A stretch of 12,785 nt of DNA, from assembly GCA_946619805.1 (NCBI GenBank), contig CAMOMM010000006.1:1-12785 (forward strand). The letters run 5' to 3'. This document shows, one piece after another, positions 1 through 5,860 of the stretch. The DNA is from an uncultured Bacillota bacterium (GTDB taxonomy: Bacteria > Bacillota_I > Bacilli_A > Erysipelotrichales > Erysipelotrichaceae). The first letter of the stretch is position 1. Each line of letters begins with the position of its first letter. Both the position numbers and the translations under genes were made by a program. The notes beneath the pieces are model-generated. The model made no database searches, had not been told where the DNA came from, and saw only the letters and a list, made by a program, of their open reading frames with translations.

Positions 1-1
1 T

Positions 2-1378
2 ACCTTTACCAGCATCATTTCCAATGTGATCACACTTATCGTGGCACTGGTGGCCATGTTCCAGAAGAACTGGATCCTGGCGATCCTGGGCATTGTGCTG
101 GTACCGCTGTTTACGATACCGACCCGTGCGGCCGGCAAGACCAGATGGGAACTGACCAGGGAATCACAGGCTGTTCACGATGAGGTCAACGGTTTGTTGA
201 ATGAAACCTTATCTGTTTCCGGTCAGCTGCTGGTCAAACTGTTCGGCAAGGAAGAATATGAATATCAGAAATATGAAAATGCCAACCGCCGCATGATCAA
301 CCTGAATATCAGGGAATCCATGGCAGGCCGCTGGTTCAGAGTAATATTGAGTACCCTGACCAGCATCGGACCTATGGCTCTTTATCTGGTTGGCGGCATT
401 CTGATGATGCAGTACAACTCTGATCTGACAGTAGGTGACATTACCGTAATGGTATCACTGCTAGGCAGACTGTACGGTCCGGTTAACTCCTTACTGAATA
501 TTCAGACTGAGTGGATCCGTGCCATGGCTAATTTCACCAGAATATTCGAATATTATGACATGCCGGTGGAGATTGAAAACAAGCCGGATGCCATAATACC
601 GGAAAAGGCTTATGGCAATGTTGACTTTGAACATGTCTATTTCCACTATGATCCATCCCGTGAGATCCTCAAGGATGTCAGCTTTACTCTTAAAAGCGGC
701 AACAGTGTCGCCATCGTCGGACCTTCCGGTTCCGGTAAGAGTACCATGGTCAACCTTATTCCAAGACTTTATGACGTTACCGGAGGCTGTGTCAGATTTG
801 ACGGTGTCGATGTCAGGGATCTGGATCTGGCTTACTTGAGAAACAACGTCGGAGTGGTTTCCCAGGAAACCTATCTGTTTAACGGCTCAATAAGGGACAA
901 CCTTCTGTATGCCAAACCGGATGCCACGGAAGAAGAACTTATTGAAGCTCTGAAGAAAGCCAATATCTATGATTTCATAGAAGCTCAGGATGACGGTCTT
1001 GATACTATGGTCGGCAATCGTGGACTGAAGCTGTCAGGTGGTGAAAAACAGAGAATATCCATTGCCCGTGTCCTGCTGAAGGATCCGGCACTGCTGATCT
1101 TTGATGAAGCAACCAGTGCTCTGGACTCCATCAATGAAAACAAGATCCAGGAAGCAATTGAGCCTCTTATTGAGTCAAGAACTTCCATTCTTATCGCCCA
1201 CAGACTTTCAACCATTCTTTCCGCTGATGAGATCCTTGTCGTCAAGGACGGTGAGATCGTGGAAAGAGGCCAGCATGAAGAACTTGTTCAGGCTGGCGGA
1301 GTCTATACCGAATTATATGAGACTCAGTTCAAGAAGGCTCTGGAGGTAATGGGAAAGGACAATGCAAAAGTCGGCTAA
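2..1378 (+). CDS. ABC exporter half-transporter, 5' end missing
   Basis: This is a membrane-spanning ABC exporter subunit with a transmembrane domain fused to an ATPase, of the MsbA/BmrA multidrug-lipid type. It would work as a homo- or heterodimer in the cytoplasmic membrane. The frame is already open at base 2 and no real start is in view, so the gene begins upstream and the early helices are lost. Visible in order are late transmembrane helices (up to about base 510), Walker A GPSGSGKST (719-745), the Q-loop Gln (863-865), signature LSGGEKQR (1031-1054), Walker B LLIFDEATSALD with the catalytic Glu following Asp (from 1091), and the H-loop His (1199-1201). All are intact, so the ATPase should be active. 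The substrate cannot be told from this sequence. In Firmicutes such genes often come as adjacent pairs; a partner may lie upstream, outside the window. The 3' end overlaps the next gene. Confidence 0.95.
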   Translation, partial: TFTSIISNVITLIVALVAMFQKNWILAILGIVLVPLFTIPTRAAGKTRWELTRESQAVHDEVNGLLNETLSVSGQLLVKLFGKEEYEYQKYENANRRMINLNIRESMAGRWFRVILSTLTSIGPMALYLVGGILMMQYNSDLTVGDITVMVSLLGRLYGPVNSLLNIQTEWIRAMANFTRIFEYYDMPVEIENKPDAIIPEKAYGNVDFEHVYFHYDPSREILKDVSFTLKSGNSVAIVGPSGSGKSTMVNLIPRLYDVTGGCVRFDGVDVRDLDLAYLRNNVGVVSQETYLFNGSIRDNLLYAKPDATEEELIEALKKANIYDFIEAQDDGLDTMVGNRGLKLSGGEKQRISIARVLLKDPALLIFDEATSALDSINENKIQEAIEPLIESRTSILIAHRLSTILSADEILVVKDGEIVERGQHEELVQAGGVYTELYETQFKKALEVMGKDNAKVG

Positions 1379-1940
1379 AAGTATGATATTCCGCATAGCG
1401 GCAATAATCCTGTATGGCTATCTTGCCGGGCATGCGATAGTTGAGCTAGCAATTCACCGTAACTTTGAGGTGTTCCTGCACAGTGAAGGAGCCTTGTTAC
1501 GGGCTGAGCTGATCATGTTTATCGGATTATTACGGCATAATAACGGGCTGATCACCATTGCTCTGGCTGTACTTTCAACCGGCAACCTGATGCTGTCTTT
1601 AAGATATTTCAGGTCTCTGGCTGGCAGTGGTGTTAATCTGATGACAGTGTTACTGGTGCTCTACTACCGGCTGTATGCCGTTGTCTGTGCCTATATTCTG
1701 TATGTTCATCTGATTCATCCGGAAAACAGAATGAAAAGTGTGGCACTTATTATAACGGCTCATGTATTGCTGCTGGGTGTCAGATTTCTGTATGTCAGCG
1801 TATTCAATTCGGTCATTTATGGAGTGCTGCCTGTTAATCTGCTGCCTCAGCATGTAATGGCCTCCAGAGTGCTGTCAGGTGTGCTAATAGTCTTGCGGGC
1901 GACGTTGTGTGACGGTCTGTTTGCAGTTTCTGAAGATTAA
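1362..1940 (+). CDS. Unknown small multi-pass membrane protein
   Basis: I do not recognise a family for this 192-residue protein. It is strongly hydrophobic, with likely membrane segments near residues 9-31, 62-81, 92-118, 127-150 and 168-186, and short basic loops such as RYFR and HPENRMK. It starts inside the last codons of the ABC exporter gene, overlapping by 17 bases in another frame. A GGAAAGG-like site lies about 4 bases before the ATG at 1362. A second in-frame ATG at 1383 would remove the overlap and cannot be excluded. The overlap suggests co-transcription and translational coupling with the exporter. This could mean an accessory or regulatory membrane partner, but that is inference. 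A hairpin terminator follows the stop directly. Confidence 0.75.
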   Translation: MQKSAKSMIFRIAAIILYGYLAGHAIVELAIHRNFEVFLHSEGALLRAELIMFIGLLRHNNGLITIALAVLSTGNLMLSLRYFRSLAGSGVNLMTVLLVLYYRLYAVVCAYILYVHLIHPENRMKSVALIITAHVLLLGVRFLYVSVFNSVIYGVLPVNLLPQHVMASRVLSGVLIVLRATLCDGLFAVSED

Positions 1941-1965
1941 AAAAGGTGTCGCGAGATACCTTTTT
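1939..1965. terminator. Intrinsic terminator, probably bidirectional
   Basis: The arms AAAAAGGTGTC (1940-1950) and GATACCTTTTT (1955-1965) pair around a GCGA loop, with one G-T wobble. The U-tract on the plus strand ends the ABC exporter/membrane protein unit. The A-run on the left arm gives a U-tract on the minus strand, so it can also end the convergent ECF S-component unit. Confidence 0.85.
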
Positions 1966-1971
1966 CTGTGC

Positions 1972-2493
1972 TTAGATTCTGATAAGTTTTGCCTTGTTAA
2001 GCCCTAATACCAGTAGCGGTATGACGATCAGCTGGATGATTATGCCCGGCAGAGCGGTAATGAAGGCGGCTGACAGCCAGGCCTGTAATGAGTAGGCTCC
2101 TGCTCTGAAGATCAGGGCGTTGAGAATACCGTAGGTAATTCGGCCGCACAGCATTGCGCCGATAAGAACACAATATATCTTAACGAGTGGATTTTTGGTT
2201 TTGATCACGCGGGACAAAAATCCGGTAGCCAGACCGTACATGGCCAGTTCACACAGCATACCAGGCAATACTGCGGCAGGGGGCATGTGGAACAGCAGAT
2301 GTGACAGTAACGGTGTCAAGATACCGGCAGCCAGACCGAAGACCGGTCCAACGGCAAATCCGGCAACTAATACAGGAATGTGCATTGGCAGGAATACGCT
2401 TCCGGCATTTGGCACGGCATGGAAGGCCTGTGGAAGGGCAACTCCCAGGGCGATGAACATGGCAGTTAATACTAAATCTCTTGTCTTTCTCAT
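1972..2493 (-). CDS. ECF transporter S component
   Basis: This is the substrate-binding membrane subunit of an energy-coupling-factor (group II) vitamin transporter. It would capture a small vitamin-like substrate and dock onto the shared EcfT-EcfA-EcfA' module, which is not in this window. The protein is 173 residues with about six hydrophobic segments. The central stretch around residues 31-95 (GSVFLPMHIP, AGFAVGPVFGLAAG, PLLSHLL, CELAMYG) matches my memory of the PF12822-type S-component family. The start at 2493 is chosen because a strong AAGGAGG (2503-2509) sits nine bases upstream. A longer frame from a TTG at 2514 would overlap that site. The substrate is undetermined; a pantothenate-, folate- or thiamine-precursor-like compound would fit the family, without proof. 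It lies downstream of proC and the DUF3842 gene but has its own promoter and a long structured leader. Confidence 0.85.
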   Translation of the reverse strand: MRKTRDLVLTAMFIALGVALPQAFHAVPNAGSVFLPMHIPVLVAGFAVGPVFGLAAGILTPLLSHLLFHMPPAAVLPGMLCELAMYGLATGFLSRVIKTKNPLVKIYCVLIGAMLCGRITYGILNALIFRAGAYSLQAWLSAAFITALPGIIIQLIVIPLLVLGLNKAKLIRI

Positions 2494-2603
2494 AACTTTT
2501 ATCCTCCTTGACAATAGAAAAGGAATATCATCCTTTAAACAATATTCCTTCTGGGATAAAGTTGATCTAACACTTCTGTGTTAACTGCCAGCTTCCTGCT
2601 GAC
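2494..2603 (-). promoter_or_regulatory. Structured 5' leader of ECF gene: candidate riboswitch or attenuator
   Basis: Reading the minus strand, the leader contains the hairpin CAGC/GCTG (2601-2589), the hairpin TAACAC/GTGTTA with an AGAA loop (2583-2568), and a 9-bp stem AAGGAATAT/ATATTCCTT (2550-2542 with 2528-2520) followed by a short U-rich run like a terminator. In addition AACTTTATCC (2563-2554) can pair with GGATAAAAGTT (2504-2494), allowing one bulge. That segment overlaps the Shine-Dalgarno site and reaches the start codon, so it would block ribosome access. This layout is typical of ligand- or attenuation-controlled leaders, and vitamin S-component genes are common riboswitch targets. 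I could not match it to the THF, TPP, FMN, preQ1 or cobalamin consensus from memory. Confidence 0.5.
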
Positions 2604-2609
2604 GGTTTT

Positions 2610-2638
2610 ATTATAGAATAATCAGCGGTTTCAGGCAA
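2610..2638 (-). promoter_or_regulatory. Promoter for ECF S-component gene
   Basis: The -35 TTGCCT (2638-2633) and a perfect -10 TATAAT (2615-2610) are separated by 17 bases. The predicted start is near 2603, giving a leader of about 110 nt. The -35 overlaps the stop codon region of the upstream DUF3842 gene, so the S component can be expressed separately from proC. Confidence 0.75.
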
Positions 2639-3041
2639 GTAATCTGTCCAGCTCATCAAGGGTCATCTCGATCAGATGAGACATTGACAAATCATCAACG
2701 CCGATGATGATGTTATCACATTTGTTGACCGGCAGCAGAAGTCTGACTGCCGGACTCTGGGCTACTGACTGAGCCATTATCGGGGTTATCTCACCGTAAA
2801 GAGCATCAGCGATTACAATTCCAATTGGTCCAATGATCACATCGGCATTACGGCTGTTGACGATTACCGGGTTTTCTCCGGTGACTGCGATGTCAGCACC
2901 GGCTTTAAGCATGTTTCCGGTGGCAACACTGTTGGTCCCGATGGCCGTAATGGTTACATTCTGATAGTTTTTCTTCTTTATGGCGGTGATCAGCTGTTTG
3001 CCGATGCCCCCGCCCTGGGCATCTATTACAAGTATTTTCAT
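2631..3041 (-). CDS. DUF3842 family protein
   Basis: This small cytoplasmic protein of 136 residues has no known biochemical role. It opens with a nucleotide-binding-like strand-loop-helix, MKILVIDAQGGGIGK, followed by the family blocks GTNSVATGNMLKAGAD (35-50), TGEN, GPIGIVIADALYGEITP (71-87) and LPVNKCDN (103-110). I recognise these as DUF3842 (PF12953) from memory. The length fits the family. The gene begins 9 bases after the proC stop codon with only a weak ribosome binding site, so it is probably translationally coupled to proC. The ECF S-component gene follows in the same direction but behind its own promoter. Whether DUF3842 works with the transporter or with proC is unknown. Confidence 0.85.
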   Translation of the reverse strand: MKILVIDAQGGGIGKQLITAIKKKNYQNVTITAIGTNSVATGNMLKAGADIAVTGENPVIVNSRNADVIIGPIGIVIADALYGEITPIMAQSVAQSPAVRLLLPVNKCDNIIIGVDDLSMSHLIEMTLDELDRLLA

Positions 3042-3050
3042 ATTCTAATA

Positions 3051-3839
3051 CTAAAACTTCTTTTCAAATGTTGCAATGACTGCATTGATGACAGCTGCTC
3101 TGAAACCTGACTGTTCCAGCATTCTGACTCCCTGAATGGTACTTCCGCCAGGTGAGCAGACACTGTCTTTCAGCACACCCGGGTGTTCTCCGGTTTCCAA
3201 TAACATTTCAGCAGTTCCCTTAAGCATCTGGGCAGCATAGCGGTAGGCTTTTTCTCTTGGCAGACCCACTGCTACGGCACCGTCAGCCAGAGCTTCCACA
3301 AACATGGCAGCGAAGGCCGGTCCGCAGCCCTTGACACCGCCGGCATGAGCCATGGTGGCTTCATCAGATTCTTCAACCAGTCCTGACGGTTCCATCAGCT
3401 GATAGAAATATTCATTTTCTTCTTTAGTGACCTGATCATTTGTCACATACAGAGAAACACCGCTGCCCACGGCAGTCGGCATGTTAGGGGTAATGCGGAT
3501 GATAGGCACCTTGCCGAAATGCTTTTCCAGCTTGGCCAGTGGGTTACCGGCCATCATTGATACTATTACATAGCGGTCCTTGCGCTGATCAAGTACCGGC
3601 ATGATCTCTTCCAGCAGTTCCTCTACTCCCTGCGGTTCAATGCCCAGGAAGATGTAGTCAGCCTTCCGGGCTACTTCCTTGTTATCTACAACCGTACCGT
3701 TAACAATCTCAGCCAGCTTTTCAGCTTTTGTTCTGGTTCTGTTAGCTAACAGAATGGCATCGGCCTTGTGGCTTCTGAAAGCGGCTTTGGCCAGGGCTCC
3801 ACCCATGTTTCCGGTTCCGATAAATCCTATTGTTTTCAT
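3051..3839 (-). CDS. proC: Pyrroline-5-carboxylate reductase
   Basis: This enzyme catalyses the last step of proline synthesis, NAD(P)H-dependent reduction of 1-pyrroline-5-carboxylate to proline, in the cytoplasm. The 262-residue length is normal. The N-terminal Rossmann fold shows GFIGTGNMGGAL (5-16). RITPNMPTAVGSG (115-127) and the C-terminal dimerisation domain with SPGGSTIQGVRML (229-241), the P5C reductase signature, are present. The substrate-loop motif, usually SGSGPA or SGCGPA, reads KGCGPAF (170-176), a small departure at the first residue. The start is supported by AAGGAG nine bases upstream of the ATG. It is the first gene of the minus-strand group proC-DUF3842-ECF S component. 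No proA or proB is in view. Confidence 0.93.
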   Translation of the reverse strand: MKTIGFIGTGNMGGALAKAAFRSHKADAILLANRTRTKAEKLAEIVNGTVVDNKEVARKADYIFLGIEPQGVEELLEEIMPVLDQRKDRYVIVSMMAGNPLAKLEKHFGKVPIIRITPNMPTAVGSGVSLYVTNDQVTKEENEYFYQLMEPSGLVEESDEATMAHAGGVKGCGPAFAAMFVEALADGAVAVGLPREKAYRYAAQMLKGTAEMLLETGEHPGVLKDSVCSPGGSTIQGVRMLEQSGFRAAVINAVIATFEKKF

Positions 3840-3862
3840 ATGACGATTCTCCTTATGTTCAT

Positions 3863-3914
3863 ATTATAACTGATTGGGATCACACTTATACGCAAAGTGC
3901 TCATGACGGGTCAT
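3863..3914. promoter_or_regulatory. Intergenic control region upstream of proC, with short palindrome
   Basis: The 145 bases between the divergent proC and MFS starts hold a clear minus-strand -10 TATAAT (3868-3863) for proC, without a good -35 at normal spacing. A short inverted repeat ATGAC-GG-GTCAT (3903-3914) lies upstream and could be an operator, but it is short enough to be chance. The AT-rich right half (3930-3984) should hold the MFS promoter. Confidence 0.35.
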
Positions 3915-3937
3915 TGGTCTTTTTTGCATCATTAGCG

Positions 3938-3976
3938 TATTATTTTTTATTCTTTTCCGGATGATAATATTATAAG
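3938..3976 (+). promoter_or_regulatory. Possible promoter(s) of MFS gene
   Basis: Two -10-like boxes are present: TATTAT (3938-3943), with a weak TTGGTC 18 bases upstream, and TATTATAAG (3968-3976), whose expected start point would fall only a few bases before the ATG at 3985. The second would make the mRNA almost leaderless. Neither has a strong -35. Confidence 0.3.
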
Positions 3977-3984
3977 ATTCATTT

Positions 3985-5205
3985 ATGAACGGGAATGGAA
4001 AGTTTACTCTGAAACATCTGGCGGTGATACTGCTGTGTTCTCTCAGCATCATCGGTTCAGTCGGCGTAGCCAATGCCTACGCTCTTTTCTATGCGCCAAT
4101 GACTGAAGTATGGAACGTTTCCAGAACTGCTGCTACTTTCCATGTGACGGTAAGTTCGGTGGTTTCCGGTTTTGCCACTCCTGCTTTATCCAAACTGTCA
4201 AGAAAGATAAAGCTGAGATACATGTTTGTTGCGGGAACGATTCTGTATCTGATTGCCGGACTGGTTATTGCCAATGCGAAGAACATTACAGTAGGTAACG
4301 TTGCTTCGGTATTCAAGGGCATCGGAGGCAGCTGCATTTCCTTCATCTTTGTCACGGCCATCATCAATAACTGGTTCATTAAGAGCCGCGGTCTGATCCT
4401 GGGCATCATTCTCAGTTCCTCGGGATTGAGTACCTCCATCATGTCACCTGTATTGCAGGGTGTAATTGATAATCAGGGGTTCAGGGCAGCCTACATATTA
4501 ACCGTCATGATAACGGTCTGCATGTGTGCTCCTTTTGCCCTGTTATGTCCGATAAAGCCGGAAGATGTTGGAGCTCAGGCGTATGGTTTACAGGCTGAAG
4601 GAGGAAAGGGCAGAAAATCTCTGGGTCTGGAACTTAGGTATTTCAGTGTTCTCTTTATTTCACTAATAACCATGGCAGCGGTGGGACAGGTGCTGCTGAA
4701 CATGGTTTCTCATATTCCTTCCTATGCCATTACCAAGGGTTTTGGTTCCCAGGCTGGTGCCTGGCGGTTATCGGCGGTAATGATTGGCAACGTTGCCTTC
4801 AAGTTAATAGTCGGGGTCATAATTGACCGCTTTAATGTTCACATCGGATACACTACCGCTGTTATCTGCGGAATAGCTGGTGCCCGGATGATCCTGCTTA
4901 ACGGTTCAAGCGCCATTCTGTTTGTACTGGCGGGTTTACTGTATGGGGCAGTGTATTCCTCGGTGATGGTCTGTGTGCCGAATCTGTATGGACAATATTA
5001 TTCCGGAGCTTCCTACATGGATGCCTATTCCCTGTCCAATTTGTTCTGCAGTCTGTTTTCCTCGGCGGTATTTACCGTGGTCAATTATCTTTATGATGTT
5101 ACCGGCAGTTATGATCTCTCCTTTGCCGGGGCCATTGCGGCCGGGGTCATCGGACTGGCAGTTGGAGTATTTCTGAGCAGAAAGTATTCAGGAAAAAGCG
5201 CATGA
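3985..5205 (+). CDS. MFS transporter, monocarboxylate/oxalate-formate type
   Basis: This is a twelve-helix major facilitator carrier of 406 residues in the cytoplasmic membrane. The opening (FYAPMTEVWNVSRTAATFHVTVSSVVSGFATPAL, read in pieces over residues 35-68) resembles the oxalate:formate antiporter/monocarboxylate porter branch, where a tryptophan-containing loop after helix 1 is followed by a glycine-poor helix 2. Residues 124-148 (NNWFIKSRGLILGIILSSSGLSTSI) match the branch's W-F-x-x-x-R-G-x-x-x-G motif in helices 4-5. A charged central loop near residues 190-214 divides the two six-helix halves. The substrate is unknown; an organic acid or amino acid derivative is plausible. No Shine-Dalgarno site precedes the ATG, unlike most of its neighbours. 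An alternative downstream start would cut helix 1, so 3985 is kept. Confidence 0.88.
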   Translation: MNGNGKFTLKHLAVILLCSLSIIGSVGVANAYALFYAPMTEVWNVSRTAATFHVTVSSVVSGFATPALSKLSRKIKLRYMFVAGTILYLIAGLVIANAKNITVGNVASVFKGIGGSCISFIFVTAIINNWFIKSRGLILGIILSSSGLSTSIMSPVLQGVIDNQGFRAAYILTVMITVCMCAPFALLCPIKPEDVGAQAYGLQAEGGKGRKSLGLELRYFSVLFISLITMAAVGQVLLNMVSHIPSYAITKGFGSQAGAWRLSAVMIGNVAFKLIVGVIIDRFNVHIGYTTAVICGIAGARMILLNGSSAILFVLAGLLYGAVYSSVMVCVPNLYGQYYSGASYMDAYSLSNLFCSLFSSAVFTVVNYLYDVTGSYDLSFAGAIAAGVIGLAVGVFLSRKYSGKSA

Positions 5206-5229
5206 AAAAAGTGTCCGCAAAGGACACTT
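5205..5229 (-). terminator. Intrinsic terminator of mscL
   Basis: The stem AAGTGTCC/GGACACTT (5209-5216 with 5222-5229) has a 5-base loop. On the minus strand it is followed by a run of six T, so it terminates mscL transcription. On the plus strand the hairpin lies right after the MFS stop but has no T-run, so it is at best a weak terminator for that gene. Confidence 0.85.
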
Positions 5230-5255
5230 ATGTTCAGGCTGATTTAATTACCTTA

Positions 5256-5651
5256 TTACTTAGCCATCTTGGCCAGTAAATCCTTGATTTCACCCAACAG
5301 CTCTTCTGTTGTAGGTCCGGCAGGTGCTTCCGGTTCAGCTGGCTTTTCTTCAGGCTTGATAAGAGCAGCCTTAGCCTTGTTGATGGCCTTGATGAAGATA
5401 AACAGGCAGAATGCAGTTAAGATGAAGGTGATGACTGCAGTCAGGAAGTTACCATACATGATACCTTTATATTCCATTGAGGCCAGTCCTTCAGGGTTAC
5501 CGAAGATCAAACCGAGAACAGGAACAAAGATATCTGCTACTAATGATCCGACGATTTTATTGAAGGCGCCGCCAATGATGACACCAACAGCCAGATCAAT
5601 CAGGTTGCCGCCAATTGCGAAATCTCTGAATTCTTTAAAGAACTTTTTCAT
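5256..5651 (-). CDS. mscL: Large-conductance mechanosensitive channel
   Basis: This homopentameric membrane channel opens under membrane tension to release solutes during osmotic downshock. The 131-residue length is normal. The N-terminal amphipathic helix (MKKFFKEFRDFAI) leads into TM1 with the pore-lining motif NLIDLAVGVIIGGAFNKIVGSL (in pieces, 16-37). A periplasmic loop follows (about 50-67), then TM2 (69-91). A proline/glutamate-rich linker (98-113, with EEKPAEPEAPAG) joins the C-terminal helix bundle (TTEELLGEIKDLLAKM). The start is set by AGGAGGG about six bases before the ATG. It is monocistronic, convergent with the MFS gene, and has its own terminator. Confidence 0.97.
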   Translation of the reverse strand: MKKFFKEFRDFAIGGNLIDLAVGVIIGGAFNKIVGSLVADIFVPVLGLIFGNPEGLASMEYKGIMYGNFLTAVITFILTAFCLFIFIKAINKAKAALIKPEEKPAEPEAPAGPTTEELLGEIKDLLAKMAK

Positions 5652-5677
5652 AATTACCCTCCTAAACGATTAAAACT

Positions 5678-5686
5678 ATTTTAGCA
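5678..5686 (-). promoter_or_regulatory. Extended -10 promoter element for mscL
   Basis: On the minus strand, TGCTAAAAT (5686-5678) is an extended -10, which compensates for the poor -35 upstream. It lies about 27 bases before the mscL start codon. Confidence 0.5.
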
Positions 5687-5711
5687 CACTGATGCTTTTT
5701 TTTCTATAAGA

Positions 5712-5739
5712 TTAACTGGTCTTATGATATACTTATAAA
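5712..5739 (+). promoter_or_regulatory. Promoter for tRNA-Arg
   Basis: The -35-like TTAACT (5712-5717) and the -10-like TATAAA (5734-5739) are separated by 16 bases. The tRNA begins 6 bases after the -10, so transcription would start at or next to the mature 5' end. Confidence 0.5.
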
Positions 5740-5745
5740 GGCAAT

Positions 5746-5819
5746 GGGCCTATAGTTTAATGGTAGAATTGTTGATTCCGATTCAACAGGCACCGGTTCG
5801 ATTCCGCTTAGGTCCACCA
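5746..5819 (+). tRNA. tRNA-Arg (anticodon CCG)
   Basis: A full cloverleaf can be folded by hand. The acceptor is GGGCCTA/TAGGTCC with one G-T pair, then discriminator A and encoded CCA. The D arm is GTTT...GAAT (two wobble pairs), and the anticodon stem GTTGA/TCAAC encloses loop TTCCGAT with anticodon CCG at 5778-5780, reading CGG arginine codons. The variable region has 4 bases and the T loop is TTCGATT. Oddities are a C-C mismatch in the T stem (second pair), a weak D stem, and a short D loop more like Gly or Gln tRNAs. The assignment to Arg rests on the anticodon. The gene lies in front of the HAD phosphatase gene, separated by a terminator hairpin. Confidence 0.85.
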
Positions 5820-5828
5820 GAAGCACTT

Positions 5829-5853
5829 AAAGCCTTAGCTTAAAGGCTTTTTT
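5829..5853 (+). terminator. Terminator after tRNA-Arg, overlapping HAD ribosome binding site
   Basis: The stem AAAGCCTT/AAGGCTTT (5829-5836 with 5843-5850) has a 6-base loop and is followed by six T (5848-5853). It begins nine bases after the tRNA end. Its 3' arm includes AAAGG (5842-5846), the only Shine-Dalgarno-like sequence in front of the HAD gene. The hairpin would therefore both end tRNA transcripts and mask the site in read-through mRNA. Confidence 0.75.
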
Positions 5854-5860
5854 CTTGAAA

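Noticed and set aside
1972..2514. Longer ECF S-component start at TTG 2514
   Set aside because: That start would place the strong AAGGAGG inside the coding region; ATG 2493 has ideal spacing to it.
2195..2584. Plus-strand open frame opposite the ECF S component and its leader
   Set aside because: It has no ribosome binding site, and the minus-strand gene and its promoter account for the region.
2494..2603. Assignment of the ECF leader to the THF, TPP, preQ1, FMN, cobalamin or T-box class
   Set aside because: None of the conserved core sequences I know for these classes is visible; only the general architecture fits a regulated leader.
3903..3914. ATGAC-GG-GTCAT palindrome as a firm operator
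   Set aside because: Arms of five bases are common by chance and no regulator gene or second copy is in view; it is noted only within the intergenic entry.
4089..4442. Long antisense open frame inside the MFS gene
   Set aside because: It lies wholly opposite a well-supported membrane protein, has no ribosome binding site, and its composition is the mirror of hydrophobic codons.
5205..5229. Hairpin after the MFS stop as the MFS terminator
   Set aside because: On the plus strand no T-run follows; the T-run is only on the minus strand, so it serves mscL.
5269..5673. Plus-strand open frame opposite mscL
   Set aside because: mscL on the minus strand is unambiguous, and the plus frame is low-complexity Ser/Pro/Ala mirror sequence.
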